30,824 nt of DNA, taken from contig JAUCEF010000124.1 in assembly GCA_033558025.1 (NCBI GenBank), positions 1-30,824 on the forward strand, written 5' to 3'. Below the pieces are notes generated by a model. That model made no database searches. It was not told where the DNA came from and saw only the letters and a list, made by a program, of their open reading frames with translations. The translations under genes were made by a program, and so were the position numbers. This document shows positions 1-8,683 of the stretch, in pieces (positions within the stretch are counted from its first letter, which is position 1; every line of letters starts with the position of its first letter). The DNA comes from Phytophthora sp. 'mugwort' (taxonomy: Eukaryota > Oomycota > Peronosporomycetes > Peronosporales > Peronosporaceae).

Positions 1-19
1 ATATTCAATTTAATAAAAT

Positions 20-69
20 AATTTATAAAATAAATTTATTATAATGATAATAAATTTATTTTATAAATT
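20..69 (-). terminator. 23-bp perfect hairpin across the nad4L stop codon
   Basis: Bases 20-42 are the exact reverse complement of 47-69, with a 4-nt loop (43-46). The nad4L stop (39-41) lies in one arm. All pairs are A-T, but 23 consecutive pairs with a tetraloop is far more than AT-richness readily gives. It is probably a 3' end or RNA-processing signal; the role is inferred. Confidence 0.6.
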
Positions 70-341
70 GAAATATCTCCATATAATTTAAAGAAAATAA
101 TCATAATAGCTAATCCAATAGCTGATTCTGCTGCAGCTACTGTTAAAATTAATAAAGAAAAAACTTGTCCTATTATATCATCAATTAAAACTGCAAAATA
201 AATAAAATTTAAATTAATTGATAATAATAATAATTCAATAGACATTAAAATAATAATAATATTCTGTCTATTTAAAATTATACCAAATAATCCAAGACAG
301 AATAAAAAAAAAGTAAAAATAAAATGATTTAAAATATTCAT
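39..341 (-). CDS. nad4L: NADH dehydrogenase subunit 4L
   Basis: Encodes a 100-residue complex I membrane subunit, the usual length for this family. Three hydrophobic helices are visible, with the family motif LMSIELLLLSINL in helix 2 and a conserved acidic residue (the E) in the proton path. The ATG at 341 is preferred over an upstream in-frame ATG at 356, because the upstream one would overlap the end of nad1 and add an atypical MVNLI tail. It is the last gene of the leftward nad11-nad1-nad4L set and lies 2 nt after the nad1 stop. The last codons and the TAA stop lie inside a 23-bp perfect hairpin (20-69). Assignment is firm. Confidence 0.96.
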   Translation of the reverse strand: MNILNHFIFTFFLFCLGLFGIILNRQNIIIILMSIELLLLSINLNFIYFAVLIDDIIGQVFSLLILTVAAAESAIGLAIMIIFFKLYGDISIYKINLLSL

Positions 342-343
342 AA

Positions 344-1324
344 TTAAATTAACCAATTAAAACTTATTAAAATACTTGCAGTATATAAAAACCAGGATAA
401 TGAAAAAGGTAGAAATACTTTCCAACCTAAACGCATTAATTGGTCATAACGATATCGAGGTAAAATAGCTCGAGCAACTACAAATAAAACAACAAAAAAA
501 CAAATTTTAATACTAAACCAAAAAGATCCGGGTAAAAAATTAATACAATTTATACTAAAAGGGAAAGGTGCTAACCAACCACCTAAAAATAAAATCGTAG
601 TTAAACTACTCATTAATAACATATTAGCATATTCACCTAAAAAAAATAATGCAAAACCCATTGCAGAATATTCTACATTATAACCTGAAACTAATTCAGC
701 TTCAGCTTCAGGTAAATCAAAGGGATGTCGATTTGTTTCTGCTAAACAAGATATAAAAAAAATTATAAAAATAGGAAAAAGAGGAAAACAATACCATACC
801 GTTTTTTGTGCCCAAATAATAGAAATTAAATTTAAAGATTTTGCACAAACAATTACTGAAAGAATTGAAAACCCAATAGTTAATTCATATGAAATCATTT
901 GTGCTGTTGATCTTAAAGCCCCTAAAAACGAATATTTAGAATTACTTGACCAACCACCTATAATAACACCGTATACACCTAAAGATGAAATTGCTATTAA
1001 ATATAAAATACCAATATTTAATTCAGTAAAAAACATACCAAAACCTAAAGGTATTATTGTCCAACTTAATAGACTTAAAAAAAAAGCTAAAATAGGTGCA
1101 AATATAAATAAAATTACATCAGCATTACTTGGTAAAATTGTTTCTTTTACGAATAATTTAAGACCATCAGCTAATGGTTGTAATAATCCAAAAGTACCTA
1201 CAACATTAGGTCCTCTTCTTCTTTGAATAGAAGCTAATATTTTACGTTCAACTAAAGTAAAATAAGCCACAGCAATTAATAAAGGTAATATGAAAATTAA
1301 AAATTTTAAAATTGTGTATATCAT
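344..1324 (-). CDS. nad1: NADH dehydrogenase subunit 1
   Basis: Encodes a 326-residue, about eight-helix subunit at the quinone-entry end of complex I. The signature [17 protein letters not shown] lies near the N-terminus, and the acidic loop [18 protein letters not shown] is present with all its acids. The length is typical. The start ATG (1322-1324) overlaps the TGA stop of nad11 in an ATGA arrangement, so nad11 and nad1 are surely co-transcribed. That overlap also shows TGA is read as stop here. No introns or frame breaks. Confidence 0.98.
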   Translation of the reverse strand: MIYTILKFLIFILPLLIAVAYFTLVERKILASIQRRRGPNVVGTFGLLQPLADGLKLFVKETILPSNADVILFIFAPILAFFLSLLSWTIIPLGFGMFFTELNIGILYLIAISSLGVYGVIIGGWSSNSKYSFLGALRSTAQMISYELTIGFSILSVIVCAKSLNLISIIWAQKTVWYCFPLFPIFIIFFISCLAETNRHPFDLPEAEAELVSGYNVEYSAMGFALFFLGEYANMLLMSSLTTILFLGGWLAPFPFSINCINFLPGSFWFSIKICFFVVLFVVARAILPRYRYDQLMRLGWKVFLPFSLSWFLYTASILISFNWLI

Positions 1325-3327
1325 AATAATTTTGATTGATTTTTGAAAATTTTATTAGAATTAATCAATATTTTTGAATATTGTTCTAATATATTTGTAT
1401 AATAATTATTTTTAATTAATGAATCTAAAAAATTAATATTAATTTTTAAAAATTTTTTATTAAAACTAAAATTATAAATAATTTTTATTTTTTTTTTTAA
1501 TAAATAAGGTAAAATATCTTTAATTTTTAAAAAAGCTTCTGATTTAGATTGATTTTTATTTAATAAAAATTTATAAAGATTTCTATAAATTATAGAATCT
1601 TTACGTTGTTCTATATTTACATTTAAAATTTGTTCATTTTTTTGAATAAAACCTTCTAAATTAATATACATTCCATTTTTTTCTAAAAAAGTTAATCCAG
1701 GTAAAATTAGATTTGAATTTTGAGCATCTTTAGTAAAATGATGTCCTTGATAAATAACAAAACTATTTTTAGTTATTTTTAATTTATTTTGTAAATTTGT
1801 ATTAAATAAATAATATAATTTTGAATTATTTAACATATTTAATGATTTTGGAAAAGTAATTTCAAAAAAATTAATTAAAGAAGTTTGAAAATTAAAGAAA
1901 TTAATATTATGGTTAATAAATGATAAATTTTTTAATTTTGATAATAAAAAAAAACCATTTTTTTGATTTAAAATATTACTACCTATAATAATTAAAGGTT
2001 TTTTTGCTTTTTTTAATTGTTTACAAAATACATGTTTTCCTAAAATAATATTTATTAAAGTTTTAAAAGTTAATCCTAAATGTTTTACTGGATAAGTAAA
2101 ATTAATTTTATTACCGATATATGCTATTTTAAAATTTCCTTTTTTTAAACGATTAATTAAATGAATATTTAAAATAGAACCTTCTTGACGAATATCACTA
2201 CCAATTATTAAACAAACATCAGATTCTTCAATAGATTTTAAAGTATTATTAAATAAAAAATTTGAAGCTAAATCAGAATTTATCTTAATTTGTCGATTTT
2301 TTAAAAATTGTTCATAATTTACATTTGAAATTCCTAATTTATTTAAATTTTTTTTTAATAAAAAAAGAGATTCTAAATCAGTTAAATCACCAATAATACT
2401 TTTAGCATTAAAACTATCTGTAATTATCAATTTTTTATTAATAATATTTAGAGCATCTAACCAAGAAATCCTATGAAAATTGTTTTGATTATCTTTTAAT
2501 AATGGATATTTTAATCGTTGATATTTTAAACTATCAAAAAAATATCTTGTTTTATCTGATATCCATTCTTTATTAATATTAAAATTAGTTTTAGGTAAAA
2601 TACGTATAATTTCATTATTAAAAATATCAATTTTAATATTTGAACCAATACTATCTAAAATAGCAATACCCTCTTTTTTTTTTAATTCCCAAGAACGTGC
2701 TTTAAAAGTATAGGGTTTAGAAGTTAATGCACCAACAGGACATAAATCTACTAAATTACCAGAAAATTCGGATTTAAAAATATTTGAAGAATAAAAATTA
2801 ATTTCAGTTTTATTACCACGACCTGTTGTACCTAAACCGTCAATTCCACAAATTTCATTAGCAAAACGTACACAACGTGTACAATGAATACATCTTGTCA
2901 TAATTGTTTTAATAAAAGGACCACAATATTTATCTTCAACGCCACGTTTTTTAAAAAAAAAACGACTACGATCCGATCCAAAAATCATTGTTTGATCTTG
3001 TAAATCACATTCTGACGCTTGATCACAAATAGGACAATCTAATGGATGATTTATTAAAAGAAATTCTAATACACTTTCACGTGCTTTTTGTACTAAAGGA
3101 GTATTAGTAAATATTTTCATATTTGGTATTAAAGGCATTGCACATGAAGCTACAGGTTTAGGGGAATTTTCGATTTCAACTAAACACATACGACAATTAC
3201 CGGCAATTTGTAAATTCTCTTGAAAACAGAATTTAGGGATTTGAATTTTAAAATTATTACATGCTTGTAAAACTGTTAAATTTTTATTAACTTTTAATTC
3301 GATATTGTTAATATATATATTAATCAT
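1321..3327 (-). CDS. nad11: NADH dehydrogenase subunit 11 (75-kDa, Fe-S subunit)
   Basis: Encodes a 668-residue peripheral-arm subunit that carries electrons between FeS clusters. The N-terminal third has all ligands: C34, C45, C48, C62 for the 2Fe-2S cluster; H94, C98, C101, C107 for a 4Fe-4S cluster; C146, C149, C152, C196 for a second 4Fe-4S cluster. The C-terminal two thirds is the degenerate molybdopterin-oxidoreductase-like domain, rich in K, N and I. Keeping both domains in the mitochondrial genome is informative, since some brown-algal relatives keep only the first. It ends on TGA, the only TGA stop noticed in this window. Confidence 0.97.
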   Translation of the reverse strand: MINIYINNIELKVNKNLTVLQACNNFKIQIPKFCFQENLQIAGNCRMCLVEIENSPKPVASCAMPLIPNMKIFTNTPLVQKARESVLEFLLINHPLDCPICDQASECDLQDQTMIFGSDRSRFFFKKRGVEDKYCGPFIKTIMTRCIHCTRCVRFANEICGIDGLGTTGRGNKTEINFYSSNIFKSEFSGNLVDLCPVGALTSKPYTFKARSWELKKKEGIAILDSIGSNIKIDIFNNEIIRILPKTNFNINKEWISDKTRYFFDSLKYQRLKYPLLKDNQNNFHRISWLDALNIINKKLIITDSFNAKSIIGDLTDLESLFLLKKNLNKLGISNVNYEQFLKNRQIKINSDLASNFLFNNTLKSIEESDVCLIIGSDIRQEGSILNIHLINRLKKGNFKIAYIGNKINFTYPVKHLGLTFKTLINIILGKHVFCKQLKKAKKPLIIIGSNILNQKNGFFLLSKLKNLSFINHNINFFNFQTSLINFFEITFPKSLNMLNNSKLYYLFNTNLQNKLKITKNSFVIYQGHHFTKDAQNSNLILPGLTFLEKNGMYINLEGFIQKNEQILNVNIEQRKDSIIYRNLYKFLLNKNQSKSEAFLKIKDILPYLLKKKIKIIYNFSFNKKFLKININFLDSLIKNNYYTNILEQYSKILINSNKIFKNQSKLL

Positions 3328-3409
3328 TTTAATGATAAAAAATTAAATAAAATATAAATTTATTTTCACTAAAAAGATATATTTTATTTAAAATATATTA
3401 TTATAGTAA

Positions 3410-3492
3410 TATCAAAGAAGGGATTTGAACCCTTAACGCTTTTAAGCTTTACATCCTAAGTGTAACGTGTTTACCAATTTCACCACTTTGAT
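3410..3492 (-). tRNA. trnL(uag): tRNA-Leu (UAG)
   Basis: Seven-pair acceptor stem (ATCAAAG/CTTTGAT), long variable arm as expected for Leu, T-arm with TTCAAAT loop, anticodon loop CTTAGGA giving UAG. Discriminator A. It lies between nad11 and a second Leu tRNA on the same strand. Confidence 0.95.
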
Positions 3493-3500
3493 AATAAAAA

Positions 3501-3583
3501 TACCTACTATTGGACTTGAACCAATAACCCTAAAAGGGAACAGATTTTAAATCTATCGTGTTTACCAATTTCACCAAGTAGGC
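3501..3583 (-). tRNA. trnL(uaa): tRNA-Leu (UAA)
   Basis: Cloverleaf with a long variable arm, a G-U pair at the acceptor end, T-loop TTCAAGT and anticodon UAA. It shares much of its D-arm with the neighbouring tRNA-Leu(UAG), suggesting an old duplication. Its 5' end is 18 bp from the divergent tatC start. Confidence 0.95.
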
Positions 3584-3601
3584 TAATATTTTTTTAAATA
3601 T

Positions 3602-4345
3602 ATGAAAAAAAAAAAAATAATAACTTATTTACAATTACATTTATTTGAATTAAAATATAATTTTTTTATACTTTTAATCACTTTTTTTTATCTTTTTATA
3701 ATTTCATATTATTTTTCTGATCAATTAATATATTTATTAGTTAATAATTTACTTAATAAAAATATGTTAAAATATTTTATTTTTACTAATATTACTGAAA
3801 TTTTTATTACTAATATTTTTATAGCAATTTTCATAACAACTTTTATAACAATTCAATTAAGTTTTTTATTATTTTGGTTTTTTTTATCAAAAGGTTTATA
3901 TAAATTTGAAAATTTTATTTTTATAAAATTTTATATTTTTTTTATAATTTTTAATTTTTTTATAATAAAATTTATTTTTACTAATATTATTCCACATATT
4001 TGGGATTTTTTATTAAATTTAAATTTTTCAAATTTATATCTTTTAACAATTTATTTTGAACCAAAAATTGATAATTATTTTGATTTTATTTTTTCTTCTT
4101 TTATTTATATATTTATAATATTTATTTATTTTTTTTCTTTATTTTTTTTTATATCAAATAATATTTTAAAAATTAAAATAATTATTAATTTAAGAAAATT
4201 CTTTTATTTAAAAATAATATTATTGAGTGCTTTAATTACACCACCAGATATATTTAATTTTATATTAATTTATTTTATCTTTTTTTTTTTTTTTGAAATA
4301 TTTATTTATATTTCAATATATTTAAATAAATATAAATTAATTTAA
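3602..4345 (+). CDS. tatC: Sec-independent (twin-arginine) translocase subunit TatC
   Basis: Encodes a 247-residue polytopic membrane protein (also called ymf16 or mttB) that forms the receptor of the Tat export route for folded proteins in the inner membrane. About six hydrophobic helices are visible, rich in F and I. The family signature near the C-terminus reads LITPPDIFNFIL, matching the TatC xTPPDxxSQ-type motif with some drift. It lies alone on the plus strand between minus-strand genes. Its stop overlaps the 3' end of rpl31 by 9 nt in convergent orientation. Base use is extreme, with long T runs. A possible TatA-like partner is encoded at 20748-20846. Confidence 0.9.
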   Translation: MKKKKIITYLQLHLFELKYNFFILLITFFYLFIISYYFSDQLIYLLVNNLLNKNMLKYFIFTNITEIFITNIFIAIFITTFITIQLSFLLFWFFLSKGLYKFENFIFIKFYIFFIIFNFFIIKFIFTNIIPHIWDFLLNLNFSNLYLLTIYFEPKIDNYFDFIFSSFIYIFIIFIYFFSLFFFISNNILKIKIIINLRKFFYLKIILLSALITPPDIFNFILIYFIFFFFFEIFIYISIYLNKYKLI

Positions 4346-4349
4346 TTTA
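4333..4349. terminator. Short hairpin shared by the tatC and rpl31 stops
   Basis: Eight bases (4333-4340) are the reverse complement of 4342-4349. Both convergent stop codons (tatC 4343-4345; rpl31 4337-4339) lie in the arms. It could end transcripts from either side. It is short and AT-only, so the evidence is weak alone. Confidence 0.35.
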
Positions 4350-4540
4350 TTTTTTTTTATAAAATTTAATTTACTTTTATTTAAATTGATATTTGTATTT
4401 GTAATAATATCTGTTTCTTTAAAAATTCTTAAATTTAATTGATAATTTTTTAAATACTTAATAGATGTTATTTTTAAAGAAGATCCATTTGTTAAAATAA
4501 TTTTATTTTTATAGGTAAAAAATTTTTTATTTTTATTCAT
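4337..4540 (-). CDS. rpl31: Ribosomal protein L31 (probable)
   Basis: Encodes a 67-residue basic protein. The core FFTYKNKIILTNGSSL followed by a beta-rich stretch and a K/N-rich tail resembles the short mitochondrial L31 known from stramenopiles and cryptophytes. The zinc-binding cysteines of bacterial L31 are absent, as is common in mitochondria. An upstream in-frame ATG at 4570 would run into trnC, so the ATG at 4540 (MNKNKKFF) is chosen. It converges on tatC with a 9-nt overlap. The call rests on pattern resemblance only. Confidence 0.65.
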   Translation of the reverse strand: MNKNKKFFTYKNKIILTNGSSLKITSIKYLKNYQLNLRIFKETDIITNTNINLNKSKLNFIKKNKLN

Positions 4541-4557
4541 ATAATATAATTTATTTT

Positions 4558-4628
4558 GGCTAGATAACATAAAGGTAATGTAAAGGACTGCAAATCCTTT
4601 AATGACGGTTCGAATCCGTCTCTAGCTT
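4558..4628 (+). tRNA. trnC(gca): tRNA-Cys (GCA)
   Basis: Acceptor GGCTAGA pairs with TCTAGCT (one G-U), anticodon loop CTGCAAA gives GCA, T-loop TTCGAAT. It stands alone on the plus strand, divergent from rpl31. Confidence 0.95.
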
Positions 4629-4632
4629 TTAA

Positions 4633-4717
4633 AGGATAGAGTGGGATTTGAACCCACGGTATTATTACATACTTCAGTTTTCAAGACTGACACCTTAAAC
4701 CACTCGATCACCTATCC
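4633..4717 (-). tRNA. trnS(uga): tRNA-Ser (UGA)
   Basis: Class II tRNA with a long variable arm, anticodon loop CTTGAAA giving UGA, T-arm GTGGG-TTCAAAT-CCCAC, acceptor GGATAGG pairing TCTATCC. Confidence 0.95.
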
Positions 4718-4726
4718 ATATTAAAA

Positions 4727-5140
4727 TTAACGTCTTTTTTGTTTTTTTAATCTACAACCATTAAAAGGTTTTGTTGTTTTATCTAAAATATATTTTATTT
4801 TAATTTTTTTATTTTTTATATTTTTTAAAACATTATATCGACCTAAACCAGTACCATGTAAATAAATTTTTAATTTTTTTATTTTTTTTAATTGAAGATA
4901 TTTATTAATTTTATATACAATTAATTGAACATTATATGGTGTATTTTTTTTAAAACGTGTTTTTTTTAATGATTTTGTAGACCATTGTTTTAAAAGATTT
5001 CCTTTATAAGTTGTTAAACTTATAATAGTATTTTTTAAATTTGCTGTAATATGTAAATTTGTTAAAATTAAAGGATTTTTTTTTTTTAAATTTATTTTTT
5101 TTTTAAATTTATTTTTAAAATTATATTTATTTTTATTCAT
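4727..5140 (-). CDS. rps11: Ribosomal protein S11
   Basis: Encodes a 137-residue small-subunit platform protein. The core shows NLHITANLKNTIISLTTYKGN near the start of the domain and LYLHGTGLGRYNVL followed by DKTTKPFNGCRLKKQKRR at the end, a clear S11 C-terminus. The first ~25 residues are a K/N-rich extension. It follows rps13 on the same strand, the same order as in the bacterial alpha operon, with 12 nt between them. Confidence 0.95.
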   Translation of the reverse strand: MNKNKYNFKNKFKKKINLKKKNPLILTNLHITANLKNTIISLTTYKGNLLKQWSTKSLKKTRFKKNTPYNVQLIVYKINKYLQLKKIKKLKIYLHGTGLGRYNVLKNIKNKKIKIKYILDKTTKPFNGCRLKKQKRR

Positions 5141-5152
5141 AGAATAATAACT

Positions 5153-5566
5153 TTATCTTTTTTTTTTTTTTTGACTTTTAAATGGTCGTTTATTACGTGA
5201 AATACGTTTTTGAATAAAAATTTTTTTTAATTTTTTAGATGTTTTTGAATTTGTATGAGTACGTTGTCCTCTAACAGGTAATCCCTGACTTTGTCTAATT
5301 CCACGATTACTTTTAATTTCTACTAATTCATTTAATCTTTCAGTTTTAATTTTTTTTAAAAGTTGTTCAACTTTTAAATTTTTATTAATATAATTAACCA
5401 GTCGGTTTACATGGTTGTTTTTAAGTTTATTAAGGGTGATTTGAGGATTAATTCCTATATTTTTACAAATTTTCTTGGATTGAAATTCATTAATACCATA
5501 TAATATAGTTAATGAATATAAAATACTTTTTGAATCTGAAATTGTTTTATTAAAAATATATAACAT
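5153..5566 (-). CDS. rps13: Ribosomal protein S13
   Basis: Encodes a 137-residue small-subunit head protein. Visible are the N-terminal helix-two-turn-helix region (LYGINEFQSKKICKNIGI) and the C-terminal signature RGIRQSQGLPVRGQRTHTNS, which contacts rRNA and tRNA. It is first in an rps13-rps11 pair. Its start is 28 bp from the divergent rpl2 start, a likely place for a two-way promoter. Confidence 0.96.
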   Translation of the reverse strand: MLYIFNKTISDSKSILYSLTILYGINEFQSKKICKNIGINPQITLNKLKNNHVNRLVNYINKNLKVEQLLKKIKTERLNELVEIKSNRGIRQSQGLPVRGQRTHTNSKTSKKLKKIFIQKRISRNKRPFKSQKKKKR

Positions 5567-5594
5567 AATAGATTTTATCTATATACCATATAAA

Positions 5595-6401
5595 ATGATA
5601 GAAAAAAAAATAAAACCTATAACACCATCACAACGTCAAACATTTTTATTAAAAAAAGATAATTTAACTAAAATTTTTAAAATTAAATCTTTAACAAAAG
5701 GTTTTCAACGTGCTAATGGTAAAAATAATCAAGGTAAAATAACTATAAAACATCGCGGTGGTGGACATAAACGTTTATATAGAATAATTGATTTTAATAG
5801 ATCTAAAAATATTGAAGGTTATATTATTAAAATTTTATATGATCCTAATCGTTCCGCAAATATCGCTTATATTAAAAACAATTCTAAATCTTATTTAATT
5901 TTAGCACCGGAAGGTTTAAAAATTAATCAATATATAAAAAGTTCACCTAATGCTGAATTAAAAGTAGGTAATGCTTTACCATTACAAAATATACCAATTG
6001 GTAGTTTAATTCATAATATTAGTTTATATCCAAAATCTAGAGGAAAATTAATAAGAAGTGCTGGAACATCTGCACAATTAATTCAAAAAATTGATAATAA
6101 ATACGCTCGAATTCGTTTAAATTCTGGTGAATTAAAATTAATTTTATTAACTTGTTATGCAACATTAGGTGTTGTATCTAATATTAATCATAAAAAAATT
6201 AAATTAGGTAAAGCTGGGCGTTCACGTTGGTTAAATAGACGACCTTCTGTACGTGGTGTAGCAAAAAATCCTGTCGATCATCCACATGGTGGTGGTGAGG
6301 GTAAAACAAGTGGAGGGCGACCTTCTGTAACACCACAAGGTAAAATAACTAAAGGAAAGCCTACACGTAAAAAAACAAAAAAAAAATTAATTATTAAATA
6401 A
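5595..6401 (+). CDS. rpl2: Ribosomal protein L2
   Basis: Encodes a 268-residue large-subunit protein near the peptidyl-transferase centre. The signature PVDHPHGGGEGKTSGGRPS is intact near residue 230, holding the conserved His of the family, and the N-terminal OB-like domain has KHRGGGHKRLYR. Length is normal. It leads the long plus-strand ribosomal cluster and is followed 3 nt later by rps19, as in the bacterial S10 operon. Confidence 0.98.
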   Translation: MIEKKIKPITPSQRQTFLLKKDNLTKIFKIKSLTKGFQRANGKNNQGKITIKHRGGGHKRLYRIIDFNRSKNIEGYIIKILYDPNRSANIAYIKNNSKSYLILAPEGLKINQYIKSSPNAELKVGNALPLQNIPIGSLIHNISLYPKSRGKLIRSAGTSAQLIQKIDNKYARIRLNSGELKLILLTCYATLGVVSNINHKKIKLGKAGRSRWLNRRPSVRGVAKNPVDHPHGGGEGKTSGGRPSVTPQGKITKGKPTRKKTKKKLIIK

Positions 6402-6404
6402 ATT

Positions 6405-6674
6405 ATGTCTAGAAGTAAATATAAAGGTCCATTTTTTAAAGTTAATTTATTAAAAAAAAAACAATGGATAAAAATAACTAATAAAAATTTAACAATATTA
6501 CCTGAATATAGTAATCATTCTGTAAGTATTTATAATGGTAAAATATTTATTAATTTGGAAATAAATGATAAAATGATTGGTTTTAAATTTGGTGAATTTA
6601 TTAATACACGAAAAAAACAATATATAAAAAAAAAAAATAAATTATGGGTCAAAAAATTATACCAATTAGTTTAA
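6405..6674 (+). CDS. rps19: Ribosomal protein S19
   Basis: Encodes 89 residues. The family pattern SRSKYKGPF at the start and IGFKFGEFINTRK near the C-terminus are both present. The 3' end overlaps the rps3 start by 31 nt in another frame, which suggests coupled translation. Confidence 0.97.
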   Translation: MSRSKYKGPFFKVNLLKKKQWIKITNKNLTILPEYSNHSVSIYNGKIFINLEINDKMIGFKFGEFINTRKKQYIKKKNKLWVKKLYQLV

Positions 6675-7474
6675 GATTAAATAAAAAAAAAAATTGGGAT
6701 TCCCAATGGATTGTTAATAATAATGAGTATTCTAATTTATTGCATTTTGATTTAGAAATTAAAAAATATTTTCAAAATATTTTTAATTATAAAAATTTAA
6801 AATTAATAGATATAAATATAGTAAAAACATCAAATAATATAAATATATATGTTTATATTCAAAAAAATGCAAAAAAATATTATAAATTATCTTATAATCA
6901 AATTATTAAATATTTAAATATATATTATATTAATAATAATATTAAATTATTTATCAAAAATGTCCAATTTTTTGAATTAATTAAATTACGAAAAAATTTA
7001 AAAAGAATTTTTGATAAAATAAGAAAAAATAATCGAATTAATAAAAATGTTAAAAAAATGATTTATAATTTTAGTTATGCTTTTTATACTAAAAATATAA
7101 ATATTATAACTTTTTATATTAAACAAACATTAGAAAAAAAAAAAACACATAAAAAATTTATTAATAATATTGATAATATGCTTCAAGAATTTTTTAAAAT
7201 ATTTTCTAATTTTATTGGTTATCGTTTACAATTTAAAGGTCGTTTAAATAAATCAAAACGTAAAAAAAAACTAATTTTTCAAAAAGGAAAAATACCATTA
7301 AATACTTTAGAATATGATATTAAATATCATTTTAATGAATTTAAAACACCATCGGGTATTTGTAGTATTAAATTATGGATTTTTTTTAAACCACTAAAAA
7401 CTACATTAAATTCTAAATTTTTAAAAAAACAAAGAATTAAAAATACTAATTATGTTATTTCCAAAAAAAACTAA
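6644..7474 (+). CDS. rps3: Ribosomal protein S3
   Basis: Encodes 276 residues. It opens with the canonical MGQKIIPISLRL and closes with the C-terminal S3 domain (GYRLQFKGRLNKSKRKKK, then GKIPLNTLEYDIKYHFNEF). The middle is K/N/I-rich and poorly conserved, as is usual in mitochondrial S3. It overlaps rps19 by 31 nt and rpl16 by 23 nt. Confidence 0.96.
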   Translation: MGQKIIPISLRLNKKKNWDSQWIVNNNEYSNLLHFDLEIKKYFQNIFNYKNLKLIDINIVKTSNNINIYVYIQKNAKKYYKLSYNQIIKYLNIYYINNNIKLFIKNVQFFELIKLRKNLKRIFDKIRKNNRINKNVKKMIYNFSYAFYTKNINIITFYIKQTLEKKKTHKKFINNIDNMLQEFFKIFSNFIGYRLQFKGRLNKSKRKKKLIFQKGKIPLNTLEYDIKYHFNEFKTPSGICSIKLWIFFKPLKTTLNSKFLKKQRIKNTNYVISKKN

Positions 7475-7856
7475 ATATAAAAAACAATTTAAAAGTAAAC
7501 TTACAGGTAAAACAACAAAAGGTAATAATATTGTTTATGGTAAATATGCTATTAAAGTTTTAAAAGAAACACGTTTAACATCAAGACAAATAGAAGCAAC
7601 TCGTCGAATAATTATTCGAAAAATGAAACGATTAGGATTTCTTTGGATTCGTGTTTTTCCAGATACACCTGTAACAGCAAAACCTACAGAAAATCGTATG
7701 GGTAAAGGAAAAGGTGCTGTTTCTTTTTGGGTTGCTAAAGTTAAAAAAGGTCAAATTTTATATGAAATTAGCGGTATTTCATTAGAAAATGCAAAAAAAG
7801 TTTTAAAAGCGGGTTCTAATAAATTGCCGGTTAAAACAAAATTTATTTATAAATAA
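7452..7856 (+). CDS. rpl16: Ribosomal protein L16
   Basis: Encodes 134 residues of the large-subunit protein near the A site. Motifs ATRRIIIRKMKRLGFLWIRV and TENRMGKGKGAVSFWVA are textbook L16. It starts MLFPKKTKYKK inside the end of rps3. This completes the L2-S19-S3-L16 order inherited from the bacterial S10 operon (L22 missing). Confidence 0.98.
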   Translation: MLFPKKTKYKKQFKSKLTGKTTKGNNIVYGKYAIKVLKETRLTSRQIEATRRIIIRKMKRLGFLWIRVFPDTPVTAKPTENRMGKGKGAVSFWVAKVKKGQILYEISGISLENAKKVLKAGSNKLPVKTKFIYK

Positions 7857-7858
7857 TT

Positions 7859-7932
7859 AGGCTTATAGTTTAATTGGTTAGAGCATACCGCTCATAACGG
7901 TATAGTTGTAGGTTCAAATCCTACTAGGCCTA
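7859..7932 (+). tRNA. trnI(cau): tRNA with CAU anticodon, probably tRNA-Ile2
   Basis: Acceptor AGGCTTA pairs with TAGGCCT, anticodon loop CTCATAA, T-arm GTAGG-TTCAAAT-CCTAC. Three CAU tRNAs occur in the window. This one lacks initiator features and its body looks most like isoleucine tRNAs, so it is the best candidate for the lysidine-modified AUA-reading tRNA. The identity is inferred; elongator Met is the alternative. Confidence 0.6.
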
Positions 7933-7953
7933 ATTAAAAAATTTTTATTTTAA

Positions 7954-8622
7954 ATGAAAAAATTAAAAAAACAAAAAACAAATAATTTATCAAATTATCA
8001 ACAATTTTTAAAAAATAATTATTTAAAAAAAAAAAAATTTAAATTAAAAAATATTTTATTTGAAAATCCAATTTTATTTAATAATTTAAATTTAGAATCT
8101 TATGTAATTGAATTTAATAATTATGAAAACATTTATTTACCTTTTACTTTAATAAAAATAGATAAAATTTCAACAATTGCTATAAAATATGAAAATATTA
8201 TATTATTTAATTATGATTTAACTTATAATATATTACATCAATTTAATAAAATAATGCTTCAAAATATTTTAATAAAAAAAAATAATTCAATAAAAGGTCG
8301 TTTACTTGGTGGAAATTGGAATAATAAAAAAATTTTTATTTCAATTTTAGGATTTATTTTTTCTATAAAACCTATTAATTTAAATAATGCTTTAAATTAT
8401 AAAAAAAAATTTTATTTTAATAAATATAATAAAAAAGGTTTCTATAAAAGAAGAATTAATTCAACACGTTTAATTAATTGTTATAAATTAAAATATTTAA
8501 ATTTTAAAGTTAATAATTTAAATATATTTAAAAAATCAAAAAAAGAATTTTCAAGACTTTCTTATATTCAAACTATTATTCAAAATCAAAAAATAAAAAA
8601 TAATAATTTTAAAATAAAATAA
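7954..8622 (+). CDS. Unassigned basic protein, possibly S1-like ribosomal protein (ORF222)
   Basis: Encodes 222 residues, rich in K, N, I and F, with no convincing membrane helix. Residues around 111-135 read IKGRLLGGNWNNKKIFISIL then GFIFSI. This spacing (KGR, a turn, an alternating hydrophobic strand, GF) resembles the beta-barrel of an S1/OB domain, as in mitochondrial rps1 of other protists. The match is short and I would not name the gene from it. It sits inside the ribosomal cluster between rpl16 and atp8, which supports a translation role. The ATG at 7954 lies 21 nt after the tRNA. Confidence 0.75.
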   Translation: MKKLKKQKTNNLSNYQQFLKNNYLKKKKFKLKNILFENPILFNNLNLESYVIEFNNYENIYLPFTLIKIDKISTIAIKYENIILFNYDLTYNILHQFNKIMLQNILIKKNNSIKGRLLGGNWNNKKIFISILGFIFSIKPINLNNALNYKKKFYFNKYNKKGFYKRRINSTRLINCYKLKYLNFKVNNLNIFKKSKKEFSRLSYIQTIIQNQKIKNNNFKIK

Positions 8623-8683
8623 AAATAAAAGTGTTCTTTCAAGAAAAATATATGTTGAAGAAATAAAAATTTATTATAAAATT

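Noticed and set aside
1321..1323. TGA read as Trp (genetic code 4)
   Set aside because: nad11 would read into nad1, the Trp tRNA has a CCA anticodon, and conserved Trp positions use TGG.
4541..4570. Ten-residue extension of rpl31
   Set aside because: It overlaps trnC, and the ATG at 4540 is sufficient.
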